NCBI GenBank assembly: GCA_030374735.1 | Contig: JASCIV010000777.1 | Coordinates: 1 to 12,421 of the forward strand | Source: Gracilaria caudata | Lineage: Eukaryota > Rhodophyta > Florideophyceae > Gracilariales > Gracilariaceae | Reading direction: 5' to 3' | Length of the DNA: 12,421 nt | In this document: positions 1 through 6,625 of the stretch, in pieces | Layout of the letters: each line of letters starts with the position of its first letter | How positions within the stretch are numbered: position 1 is the stretch's first letter | Notes under the pieces: generated by a model | The model's input: the letters and a program-made list of their open reading frames with translations, nothing else | The model's database searches: none | Told to the model about the DNA's origin: nothing | Program-made: the position numbers and the translations under genes

Positions 1-108
1 GATTCAGCAGAACACACCGCGCTCAAGATGATTGCGTTGTGCGACGGCGTGGTAGACCACCGACAAAGTCGTAGTGGGGAAGTTTTTGTGCGGCTACCGG
101 CAGCCTGA
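1..108 (+). CDS. C-terminal end of an unidentified protein (5' partial)
   Basis: Frame 1 is open from the first base of the window and stops at TGA 106-108, giving 35 residues. The peptide alternates helix-like and strand-like segments (ALKMIALCDGVVDHR, then GEVFVRLPAA) and looks like the end of a globular protein. It is too short to assign to a family. No AATAAA is seen in the next 200 bases. Thirty-five open codons can also arise by chance, so this call rests mainly on how the peptide reads and on the frame being open at the edge. Confidence 0.35.
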   Translation, partial: DSAEHTALKMIALCDGVVDHRQSRSGEVFVRLPAA

Positions 109-788
109 GGCGACGACATGAAGGAGCGGGAAGAAAATCGTTGTTATGAAGCGGCTTCAGTTTGAATGTTTCGTGTCGCTCTCTCTTGTGTGTGTCGTGT
201 CAAGCGCTACGCCTGGACTTTGAGTCACATACAGGAACTGAATATTCACGCCCACACTCATGCCCAGCAGCCATCTAATCTCCCAAAATGTCTTCTCATC
301 TCTGACGCCTGGCCTCTCCAAATCACTCCGCGGGGCAGTCACACATTTATTGTTCACTATGCGTGCTGCGCGCGCGATCTCTCCTCTCCGGAAGGACACT
401 GTGAGCTCTCTGGCCGCATCGCTTTGAGAAGAACGACGGCTTGATGGGCACATTGCTCATCACTGATCATTTGCTTTCGCACCCCGCCGCCCAGACGTCG
501 TGCCACATGAGGGAAGTGTGCTTCATCAAGACCTCTGGCTCAAGAAGGTCAGTGGCATCCTCCGACCTCAACCTAGATCTACTTCGCCGGCTCGCTCCAG
601 CTTTGTCTTGCTCACGGTTTTTCTGTTCGTCGCGCACGCGCAACAGCTCTCACGAAACGACTTCACTTGCGAACTAACCTCAGCGGCAAACTTTTACAAT
701 GGCGCTGGGCTCTTCGCTTTTACTAGGAATGGTTCATGTCTTCAGCATCGAAGAACTTCCAAATAGTACTTCAATTCATAAGATTAAT
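109..788. other. Stretch without a firm gene
   Basis: Several short frames are open on both strands and none has a recognisable domain. The most protein-like is plus 500-766 (88 codons): it has a hydrophobic core FVLLTVFLFVAHA followed by a polar cysteine-containing tail, as a signal peptide and mature start would, but 60 residues precede the tail and no downstream exon is identifiable. TTTATT at 346-351 could be a minus-strand AATAAA, about 440 bases past the recombinase stop, which is far for its poly(A) signal. Confidence 0.4.
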
Positions 789-2516
789 CTACTTCTTAGC
801 ACACTTACGCTCATTATCATCATCATCATCATCATCATCATCGTTTTCCTCCATAGTGATAACAAAGTGCTCCATTGCTAGCTGCACTGCACTCTCGTAG
901 TCTGTTCTCACAATCTGAATGTAGGCATCTGTCAACTGTTCTGGACTTGTGTTCATACGGCTCGCCAGTGCGTCCATAAACTTCGCCTGAGATACGTCTT
1001 TCCCCACTTTCCCCAGCCGAAATGAATGCATCATAGAAGTGGCATAGCTTCCTCTTACCGTCATTGTGGTGACAAACTTGAACTTCCTATCTATGTTCGT
1101 CATAAAAGTTCTTATTGAAGTCGTGACGTTTCGGGACCTGAAAGGTACTCCATCGCGAGAGTGAACAAGTAGACGAGCATCACCTTCCTTGTCAACGAAT
1201 TTCAACTTCTTCTTCATATATGGGCGAATGATATTCGTATGAAACTCAAGAAACTGCTTCATAGAGGCCGGAAAGGTGACAACCGGATAGTTCAAATTCC
1301 TTTCCCTTTTGTCCAAGTTTGATCGCAAGCTAAGGAAATTTCCGATCGGGGTGGTCTCCACGCGATTTAGTTCTCGCCTTGATGGCACCTGCAGTGAAGC
1401 AATAGCTTTCGGCCGCTGTCCTCCGCAGGAAAAAACGACTGCCGCCAAGAAGTTAAGGCACCACTTGTGGACAAGATCCCCATTCGATTCAAGCCTTGAC
1501 AAAAAGGAGCCATCCTTCTCGGCTTCATCCAAGCGGTAGGTCTCGACAATTCCCCGCAACTTGTGACGTGCAATAGAATAGGCCTTGCGCATGTCCTCAT
1601 CGAGAAGCAGATTCTGATTATCCAAACTAATCTCCATCAACCGTTGTTGTCGACGCTTCTGTCGAGCGGCACGTTTCGAAGAGGCAGCAAGATTCCTTAG
1701 GTACTCCGCGTTGAACTTGAGTTTTGCTGCAACATCCGCGTCGTTATGAAGGACTATTTGCGCAACAGAGATGATTGTAGTCAAATGCGTACATTTGGAC
1801 GCCACAGTGTACGGAGAAGAGGTGAGATTGAAATGGTTCATAAAGTACTCCACCGCGTCATAATCTGCCAATGAACCAAATAGAGCTTTCTCCTTGTACC
1901 CATCCTTTCGATCCAGCAATCCCAACGAAATCAGAAACCTTAGAAACTGACCAGCCGTCGACCGAAGACATTCGAAAGGTTGTGACTTCTTCTTCGTAAA
2001 CAACACTCGGGAACGATATCTCATATCGTAGATCGTTTCAATATCGTAGCAGTTCGACGAAAAGACGTTCAGACCGCTATACACGACCTTACCACGCTTC
2101 TTTGCTTCATTGACTTCTAGTCGAGCTTCAGGGCTGTCGAAGAAAGTTCCGTCCAAGATGAGCATGCGATCCACCATTTTCCTCCACGCTTCTTCTTTCG
2201 ACAAGGAATGAGGCTCACTGTTCGGCAGCGCTCTGCGTCGCTTGGATCTGAAAATGGGAACTGGTTCCTGAGATACCTGAGGAAGACGCTTTCTCTGCTC
2301 AAGAAGCAAGCGCTTAAGTCGGGAGCGCTTATCTCTATTCTCGGTGGCTTGTTCTGGTTGAGCATGTTCGACAGAGTCTACCACGTGAGAAACAGGTACT
2401 TGGCTGAGTGGAAATTCGTCTACGCTTTCTGTCTCATTGCCAAAAAGGTCTTCATGCGCAACAGAGCCTTCTTCAGGCTCTGAATCCGTCGCAGGGATGA
2501 GGGAAAGCTTCTCCAT
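789..2516 (-). CDS. Crypton-like tyrosine recombinase (575 aa, intact)
   Basis: This is probably a DNA-cutting and rejoining enzyme of the tyrosine recombinase (phage-integrase) superfamily, acting in the nucleus to excise or insert its own element. Residues 1-110 are polar, with a basic patch (about 60-96) that could be a nuclear signal. Residues 175-255 are helical and fit the N-terminal core-binding domain. The catalytic part holds Arg368 (CGGQRPKAIASL, box I), Arg488 (TMTVRGSYATSMM, box II) and Tyr532 (RMNTSPEQLTDAYI). The usual box II HxxR reads MxxR (Met485), and Asn522 sits near the second His/Trp position. The protein ends in a run of about ten Asp. No reverse transcriptase or RNase H lies nearby, so a Crypton-type element fits better than DIRS. 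Start: GCCATGG context, about 50 bases below a TATA box. An immobile host gene of the same fold is possible. Confidence 0.8.
   Translation of the reverse strand: MEKLSLIPATDSEPEEGSVAHEDLFGNETESVDEFPLSQVPVSHVVDSVEHAQPEQATENRDKRSRLKRLLLEQRKRLPQVSQEPVPIFRSKRRRALPNSEPHSLSKEEAWRKMVDRMLILDGTFFDSPEARLEVNEAKKRGKVVYSGLNVFSSNCYDIETIYDMRYRSRVLFTKKKSQPFECLRSTAGQFLRFLISLGLLDRKDGYKEKALFGSLADYDAVEYFMNHFNLTSSPYTVASKCTHLTTIISVAQIVLHNDADVAAKLKFNAEYLRNLAASSKRAARQKRRQQRLMEISLDNQNLLLDEDMRKAYSIARHKLRGIVETYRLDEAEKDGSFLSRLESNGDLVHKWCLNFLAAVVFSCGGQRPKAIASLQVPSRRELNRVETTPIGNFLSLRSNLDKRERNLNYPVVTFPASMKQFLEFHTNIIRPYMKKKLKFVDKEGDARLLVHSRDGVPFRSRNVTTSIRTFMTNIDRKFKFVTTMTVRGSYATSMMHSFRLGKVGKDVSQAKFMDALASRMNTSPEQLTDAYIQIVRTDYESAVQLAMEHFVITMEENDDDDDDDDDNERKCAKK
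816..842. repeat. (ATC)9 microsatellite inside the recombinase gene
   Basis: Nine uninterrupted ATC units on the plus strand read as GAT on the coding strand and make most of the acidic tail of the recombinase. Change in copy number keeps the frame, so tail length is probably variable between strains. Confidence 0.9.
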
Positions 2517-2564
2517 GGCGGTGTCTGCTACAGCAATCCTCGGGATGTTTTGAACGTCTTGGTA

Positions 2565-2572
2565 CTTTTATA
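2565..2572 (-). promoter_or_regulatory. TATA box of the recombinase gene
   Basis: The minus strand reads CTTATAAAAGTACC, a match to TATAAAAG. It lies about 50 bases upstream of the ATG at 2516, which would put transcription start near 2540 and leave a 5' leader of roughly 25 bases. Its position beside the well-supported start makes it more than a chance match. Confidence 0.55.
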
Positions 2573-2850
2573 AGATCCTAAATGTCTAGTGACCCATCTG
2601 AAACCCAGAAGAAAGATATGGTAGGGCAATTCAGCCGAAAGATGTCTATATCAGCACAAAGAGAAATTTGGTAAACTGTAAATGTTGTTACTGTGCATTT
2701 TGCAGCGCTTCTTTGAGAATAAAGTTGGTTTGTGACGAAAACAGAGAGAGATTACTACGTAGAACAATATACAAAGCACAAATCAAGTCGGTTTGGAGAC
2801 ATGAATTATCATTGTGCTCCAAATCTCTTTCTGTTTGTGTGATACTTGAA

Positions 2851-3471
2851 CTATAAAAAGATACTAGAGAACGGCTTTTCTACCTTCTTTCGTGAAGTCC
2901 AAAGATTCTTTGTTTCATGAGACAAGACTTTCTTTGATACACTGTGGTTTTGGCCACGTTGGCCAATAGTCACGGAACGTAGACACTCTATAATTATATT
3001 GTTCTGGCAGACATAACTTATGTGGAAAAATACGTTACATGACAGTTGTTCCCGTTTTTTGCTGGTTTTTCTAGGAACTAGTTCGTTAATGTGATGGTGT
3101 GCGCATGCGTTTGTGGTCGCGCTCCGCGTATCGCCGCGCCTGTAGACAGTTTCAGAAACGGCGTATTGCGTTTGCGGCGCTGCTCGAGTTTCAACTCGTT
3201 TCGAGTGATACCTCAAGACGGCGCCACGGCGTGACGGCTCCAGATTTGGCAACATGACGGTTGTGATGTGCACGTGCCGTTGTGACCATGCGCCATACGA
3301 CTCGAGCACGCGCTGTTGCAATAGCAAATGCGCCATTCCCGGGTGTGTGCCTTGCTGTAAGCGGAAACCCATTTTTAGTTCGGGGGAGTGTAATCCAGCA
3401 TGGTGGAGTTGCGCTTTGTAATGCAAGGATGACACATCGCAAAATGTGTGCTTCCAAAATAGCTTTTTCAT
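2851..3471 (-). CDS. Hypothetical protein, weakly supported
   Basis: A 206-codon frame opens with ATG at 3471 and is longer than expected by chance for a window this size. The peptide is rich in His, Lys, Arg, Ser and Thr, has no recognisable domain, and shows no signal peptide or membrane segment. The region around it looks intergenic, with an inverted repeat 37-73 bases upstream of the ATG. The same stretch carries overlapping plus-strand ORFs of about 100 codons (3282-3632), which weakens both readings. It is listed for its length only. Confidence 0.25.
   Translation of the reverse strand: MKKLFWKHTFCDVSSLHYKAQLHHAGLHSPELKMGFRLQQGTHPGMAHLLLQQRVLESYGAWSQRHVHITTVMLPNLEPSRRGAVLRYHSKRVETRAAPQTQYAVSETVYRRGDTRSATTNACAHHHINELVPRKTSKKREQLSCNVFFHISYVCQNNIIIECLRSVTIGQRGQNHSVSKKVLSHETKNLWTSRKKVEKPFSSIFL
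2950..2966. repeat. Short palindrome, 7-bp arms
   Basis: TTGGCCA, three bases CGT, then TGGCCAA form a perfect inverted repeat. It resembles paired TTGGC/GCCAA half-sites but with a 7-base rather than 5-base inner spacing. It could bind a dimeric protein or be chance. Confidence 0.4.
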
Positions 3472-3507
3472 TAGACTGCGCCTCAGCGAACACGGCTTAC
3501 GTGCGAT

Positions 3508-3544
3508 TATATCGCCGATTGCGCTTGCCGCAATCGGCGATATA
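3508..3544. repeat. Perfect inverted repeat, 16-bp arms, 5-base loop
   Basis: TATATCGCCGATTGCG (3508-3523) is followed by CTTGC and then its exact reverse complement (3529-3544). As RNA or cruciform DNA it would form a strong hairpin. It sits in a gene-poor stretch, 37 bases upstream of the weak minus ORF starting at 3471 and about 60 bases beyond the minus-strand AATAAA at 3603-3608. It could be a miniature element remnant, an operator, or a hairpin formed by a recent inverted duplication. The lack of mismatches suggests that it is young or under selection. Confidence 0.85.
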
Positions 3545-3602
3545 TTTGAAAAATTCGCTCATGAGTTTTTGTCTAAAGCAAGCATATATGAAAGTCTCGA
3601 CT

Positions 3603-3608
3603 TTTATT
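3603..3608 (-). terminator. Polyadenylation signal AATAAA
   Basis: TTTATT on the plus strand is AATAAA on the minus strand, 51 bases past the TGA (3659-3661) that ends the zinc-finger ORF. The spacing suits a poly(A) signal for that transcript. A hexamer alone can occur by chance. Confidence 0.4.
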
Positions 3609-3658
3609 GAATGCGTCTCTAACATACCTTGAGGCCCCATATTTTTCGGGAATCCCTC

Positions 3659-4444
3659 TCATGTACACCGAGGACTCGTCGGTGGTGCAAGCGGCGGTAT
3701 GGTTTCTGCGGCGCGCCGATAAGTTTCATGCGCAAGACGGGCAACAGACGGGAGCGCAGCCATCACTGTTGATGTGGAAAGTCTTGCAACAAACGCGAAC
3801 ATCTGCGACGGCACGATCATCTGGTGCACAAAATGGTGCGGCTGTTTGCGTGCATGGTTTGAAACTCGTGGTTGGGCACCAAACAGAACATGCAGGTGCA
3901 TCTGGGCAGTCGTAGACATCGAGAGCGCGTAGCGGCGGCTGCGCATCACGAGCAGCTTCAACGCCGTACGCCGGACGCGCGCGCAGACGTCGTAAAAGGA
4001 GTTAGTAGTGGTGGTGGTGGCGTTGGCGGTGCAGGCACTCGCAGGTGTGGAGCGTAGACGCAGGAGAGTTGGTGGCCCTTCAGACTGTAGCGGCATCTCG
4101 AAGCGTGGCCTACGGCGCTCACAAACATACGGCCGTTCGCCGGAGTGTGTGCGCCAGTGTGCCTTGATATTGGACAGACCACTGAACTGACGGCCGCATC
4201 CGCCAAACACGCAACGGTGAGGTCGCGACGCGCGCGTGTTAGCGCGCGCCGTTCGTGGCGACGGCGACAAAGACGACGACGACGACAGTGTGCGCGACGG
4301 GAACTGCTGCGGCGTAGACAAAGCGGCGGCGGCGGATCTTGACCGCAATCTTAAGTACTGTAATGTATCTGCGGTAGAAATTGAGATCGGGCGCGGCGCA
4401 ACCAACAAAACAACCAATCGACGAACCAGAATCCGCGGCGCCAC
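3659..4444 (-). CDS. C2H2 zinc-finger protein, probably frame-disrupted
   Basis: The 261-codon frame carries a Ser-rich basic stretch (about 36-75) and then one textbook finger with Cys78, Cys83, His96 and His100 (C-X4-C-X12-H-X3-H, 4145-4213), followed by the linker THSGERPYVC. Such proteins usually bind DNA as nuclear regulators. Finger 2 begins at Cys108, but its second Cys position reads Arg, and the matching helix with a His (RYSLKGHQ, to about 4072) lies in a different frame. A third frame, open from about 4000 to 3726, ends with 11 Cys in its last 64 residues. The frame opens with GTG at 4444 and has no ATG before the finger, so the true start is missing or lies in an upstream exon. 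A spliced gene or a decayed one both fit. Confidence 0.5.
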   Translation of the reverse strand: MAPRILVRRLVVLLVAPRPISISTADTLQYLRLRSRSAAAALSTPQQFPSRTLSSSSSLSPSPRTARANTRASRPHRCVFGGCGRQFSGLSNIKAHWRTHSGERPYVCERRRPRFEMPLQSEGPPTLLRLRSTPASACTANATTTTTNSFYDVCARVRRTALKLLVMRSRRYALSMSTTAQMHLHVLFGAQPRVSNHARKQPHHFVHQMIVPSQMFAFVARLSTSTVMAALPSVARLAHETYRRAAETIPPLAPPTSPRCT

Positions 4445-4582
4445 CCAACAGCTTTACACTGATGTACATGTCTTATGCTTGTCCATTGGGGGTGTGCCAT
4501 GCATATTGACCGACCCAAACTGCAGAACCGGCAGCGACGAGCGTTTGTAGTACGAATAGCTCCCCAAAAGTGCGAAATACAG

Positions 4583-4828
4583 TCATACGAAGAGCCCTGT
4601 TCCAAAGCGGGCCTCCACTTCATCGTGATGAAATCCGTGCTCCGGCGTCTGATTACCCGGTTTCCTCTCCATGAACTCGCTCGCCCAACCCGCACAAAAC
4701 GCGGGCAAACCATCCATGTGACTCGCCTCCGCAGGCAAATTGAGCGCCTGACACGCCAATCGAATCGCACACACGCCGCTTCCCCGACAGGTCTTGCCCT
4801 TATTCTTCTTGTATCGCTTCAAAAATTC
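4583..4828 (-). pseudogene. In-frame continuation of the 4829-5410 ORF beyond its TAA
   Basis: After the TAA at 4829-4831 the same frame stays open for another 80 codons, to TGA 4583-4585. The peptide has balanced composition and several Cys and His (KTCRGSGVCAIRLACQALNL; later GFHHDEVEARFG), so the stop looks like an interruption of one longer protein. The bases at the stop read GAAAGTAAGAATTT, which contains a good 5' splice site (GTAAGA). An acceptor that keeps this frame would have to lie in AGN codon phase; one candidate gives an intron of about 54 bases. A nonsense mutation is equally possible. No family is recognised. Confidence 0.4.
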
Positions 4829-5410
4829 TTACTTTCGATCCTCGGCAATACGTTTTCCCACCGCGCGATCACTCACTTTAAACGCTGCGTACCCGTACAA
4901 CATGAACCTTTTGTTGGGGTCCAGATACTCTAGGTCATCTGTTGATGTGAGCGCCAGTAGGGATAGTCCGTTTGGCATTGCCACAAACACTCGTTCCCTG
5001 GTCCACAGGTGCGTGAAACACGCCAATAATGCGCTCCACCCAAAAGTCCAACGCGCCTCCAGACCGGTTTGATAGATGATTTGTACCAACTGTCTGTACT
5101 TGATGTAATACCGACTCAAAATCAGACTGGCGCTCGCCAATTCTCCGGCATACACCGTCAGAATCATGTCGCTCAGATACATTGGTCGCTCAAGATGTGA
5201 AGCAATATCCTGTGCCAAGTGCAACCAACTAGCCCAGCTAAGGAACATCAAGTTTGAAAATTGCTCCGTTTCCCTGATTTCCTCGCCGAGCACGCGGTAT
5301 CGTTCCCCGAATTTGGCGGTGTTGTACCACAACGCGCTCATTCGATTGGGCACACGCGTGATTTTCTCGTGAATGAGTATGGCTATGCCGCATGGGGTAG
5401 ATGGGTCCAT
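4829..5410 (-). CDS. Unrecognised protein segment, middle part of the 6445-4583 locus
   Basis: A 193-codon frame rich in aromatic and aliphatic residues (MFLSWASWLHLAQDIA; SRYYIKYRQLVQIIYQTGLE; RFMLYGYAAFKVSDRAVGKR), with the composition of a folded, mostly helical protein. I do not recognise the family. Its ATG overlaps the stop of the upstream ORF as TAATG (5412-5408). The frame is also open upstream of the ATG to a TAA just beyond the Tyr codon near 5463, so a -1 shift between about 5463 and 5413 would fuse it to the 5410-6006 frame. I read it as part of one protein with that ORF and with the continuation at 4583-4828. Antisense ORFs (4475-4933 and others) are shadows. Confidence 0.5.
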   Translation of the reverse strand: MDPSTPCGIAILIHEKITRVPNRMSALWYNTAKFGERYRVLGEEIRETEQFSNLMFLSWASWLHLAQDIASHLERPMYLSDMILTVYAGELASASLILSRYYIKYRQLVQIIYQTGLEARWTFGWSALLACFTHLWTRERVFVAMPNGLSLLALTSTDDLEYLDPNKRFMLYGYAAFKVSDRAVGKRIAEDRK

Positions 5411-6006
5411 TATGTTTCGAAGCGCGCCGCCGTGCGTGTCTTGTTGACCTTCTTCAGAGCCGTATGTAGAAAGTTAAGAGAGGCAAGGAGAGTGTCCCAG
5501 CCCCATCCACGATGAGTTCGGAAAAATTCCTTCAACCTAGCTTGCTGACATTGGAGGTAGTCTGCATACGCTTGTGGGTTTTCACCAACGTCAGGAATTT
5601 GGTTCATGCCTCCAAACGTTCTTGGCCGCGCGCTCGTTACTCGCGTCGTGACAGCCGGCGCGCTGCTCACCGGCGAGGTGCCGAGTTTGGTACTGTGGCA
5701 CCGTCGTTTGGTGGCACTTGCACTCGCGGCTGTTTCAAACGCTTGCCACTCGAGCGGGCGCACGACGCGCACGACGCGCACGACGCGTGAGTGTCGGGAA
5801 CGCCCCACGATCTGCACACGCTTGACTGCCGCCGCTTTCGACAGCTCTCGACACATCTGCGAGCCACGCTCGACGACGCGCACAACGTGGGGCACAGGCG
5901 TGATGATCCGACCGCCATTCCGCTGTGACTGCCTTCGCGCGCGGCGCTGCGCGCAACGCGTGGATGAAGGACGCGGCGGAGCGGTTCGGGGAGAAGCACA
6001 ATACAC
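5410..6006 (-). CDS. Unrecognised protein segment, upstream part of the 6445-4583 locus
   Basis: The frame gives 198 codons and begins with GTG at 6006, so this is a segment and not a complete gene. Downstream of about 5930 it reads well: a basic stretch with repeated Val-Val-Arg from a 9-base tandem repeat, a Ser/Thr/Ala-rich middle, then an acidic-to-helical C-terminus (MNQIPDVGENPQAYADYLQ; FFRTHRGWGWDTLLASLNF). An ATG inside, before NQIPDVGEN, could be an alternative start. It ends in TAA overlapping the next ATG. No motif identifies it. The plus-strand ORFs across it (5512-5790, 5606-6055) are antisense shadows. The long open frame and the codon-preserving repeat are the main support. Confidence 0.45.
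   Translation of the reverse strand: MYCASPRTAPPRPSSTRCAQRRARRQSQRNGGRIITPVPHVVRVVERGSQMCRELSKAAAVKRVQIVGRSRHSRVVRVVRVVRPLEWQAFETAASASATKRRCHSTKLGTSPVSSAPAVTTRVTSARPRTFGGMNQIPDVGENPQAYADYLQCQQARLKEFFRTHRGWGWDTLLASLNFLHTALKKVNKTRTAARFET
5758..5787. repeat. 9-bp tandem repeat, 3 copies plus a partial copy
   Basis: GCGCACGAC is repeated at 5758, 5767 and 5776, followed by a partial GCG. On the minus strand it encodes Val-Val-Arg units. The unit length is a multiple of three, as expected for expansion within a coding frame. Confidence 0.9.
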
Positions 6007-6082
6007 ACGATACGAGGCTCAGCGAGCACCGGTTGCATGCCAAAACCTCCCATGACACTCGCATGATCGTCGGCTGCTGTGT

Positions 6083-6445
6083 TCACACACTTTCGTCGCC
6101 CGAATCCACCTCGCCATAGTCACCTTCTGAGTCCGGTGCAAACGCTAACCACTGCGCTGAGCATGGCAGAGCGACAGGATCCGCAGCGCAATGCCAGCAG
6201 CAAGTAGCACACTCCAGCACCCTTGGTCGGCTTCGCGTGCCCCGCAGTCTTCCCGAATCACAGCTCCCCGGCACAGTTCGTGAGCACTGCGCGCCTACGT
6301 GCACCCCGTGCATCACAGAGCTGTGTCTGAGGCCGTGCCGAAGCGCTGCTGCACGTGCTTCACATCTCCATTTGACCCATGCTCGCATCATCGTGCGTTC
6401 CAGGCATTGCTCTTCTCGCGCAGCTCGTGTTGTGTGCTTCCGCAT
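6083..6445 (-). CDS. Possible N-terminal part of the 6445-4583 locus
   Basis: A 120-codon frame starts at a true ATG (6445), only 11 bases after the stop of the preceding minus-strand frame (6457-6459). It is basic at first (MRKHTTRAAREEQCLERTMM), then Cys-rich (ECATCCWHCAADPVALPC) and ends acidic (DSEGDYGEVDSGDES). Its TGA falls in an ACACACAC-like run at 6083-6090. Shifting frame there by two bases leads into a frame open from 6086 that reads smoothly onward (NTAADDHASVMGGFGMQPV). A dinucleotide slippage would explain this, so the ORF may be the start of the long locus that runs to 4583. An ORF of this length alone could be chance. Confidence 0.35.
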   Translation of the reverse strand: MRKHTTRAAREEQCLERTMMRAWVKWRCEARAAALRHGLRHSSVMHGVHVGAQCSRTVPGSCDSGRLRGTRSRPRVLECATCCWHCAADPVALPCSAQWLAFAPDSEGDYGEVDSGDESV

Positions 6446-6456
6446 TCTCTCGGAGC

Positions 6457-6618
6457 CTACTGCGGAATGAGCACCATCGCCAGCAGTATAAGTCCTCCGA
6501 AGAACAAGATAAAAAGGAAATAACGAAGTTTGTCAATGCTCAGCGTCCTGTCCATTTCCACCTCGCATTGCGGCAGGATGTTGAAATACCGCCTGAGAGA
6601 CGGTTCTGTCTGATTTCC
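6457..6618 (-). pseudogene. C-terminal membrane-anchor segment of the 8034-6457 locus
   Basis: Fifty-three codons between TAG 6619-6621 and TAG 6457-6459. The peptide has a polar part (SLRRYFNILPQCEVEMDRTL) and then one clear membrane helix ending the protein (residues about 33-52, LRYFLFILFFGGLILLAMVL, then IPQ). It is in the same frame as 7294-8034 and as an open stretch reading HVIVGEPIFNGGLSML just before the TAG. A 51-base excision from GTGGGA to the TAG (6669-6619) would keep phase and remove the stop; a point mutation is the simpler alternative. A C-terminal anchor with almost no tail suggests an endomembrane or envelope protein. The plus-strand ORF 6379-6759 overlaps and is judged a shadow. 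Confidence 0.4.
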
Positions 6619-6625
6619 CTACAGT

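Noticed and set aside
699..881. 60-codon plus ORF with a run of Ile, like a membrane helix
   Set aside because: The Ile run is the ATC microsatellite read on the wrong strand of the recombinase gene.
4475..4933. 152-codon plus ORF
   Set aside because: Antisense shadow of the minus-strand frames at 4583-5410, with an Arg/Ser/Thr-rich composition typical of shadows.
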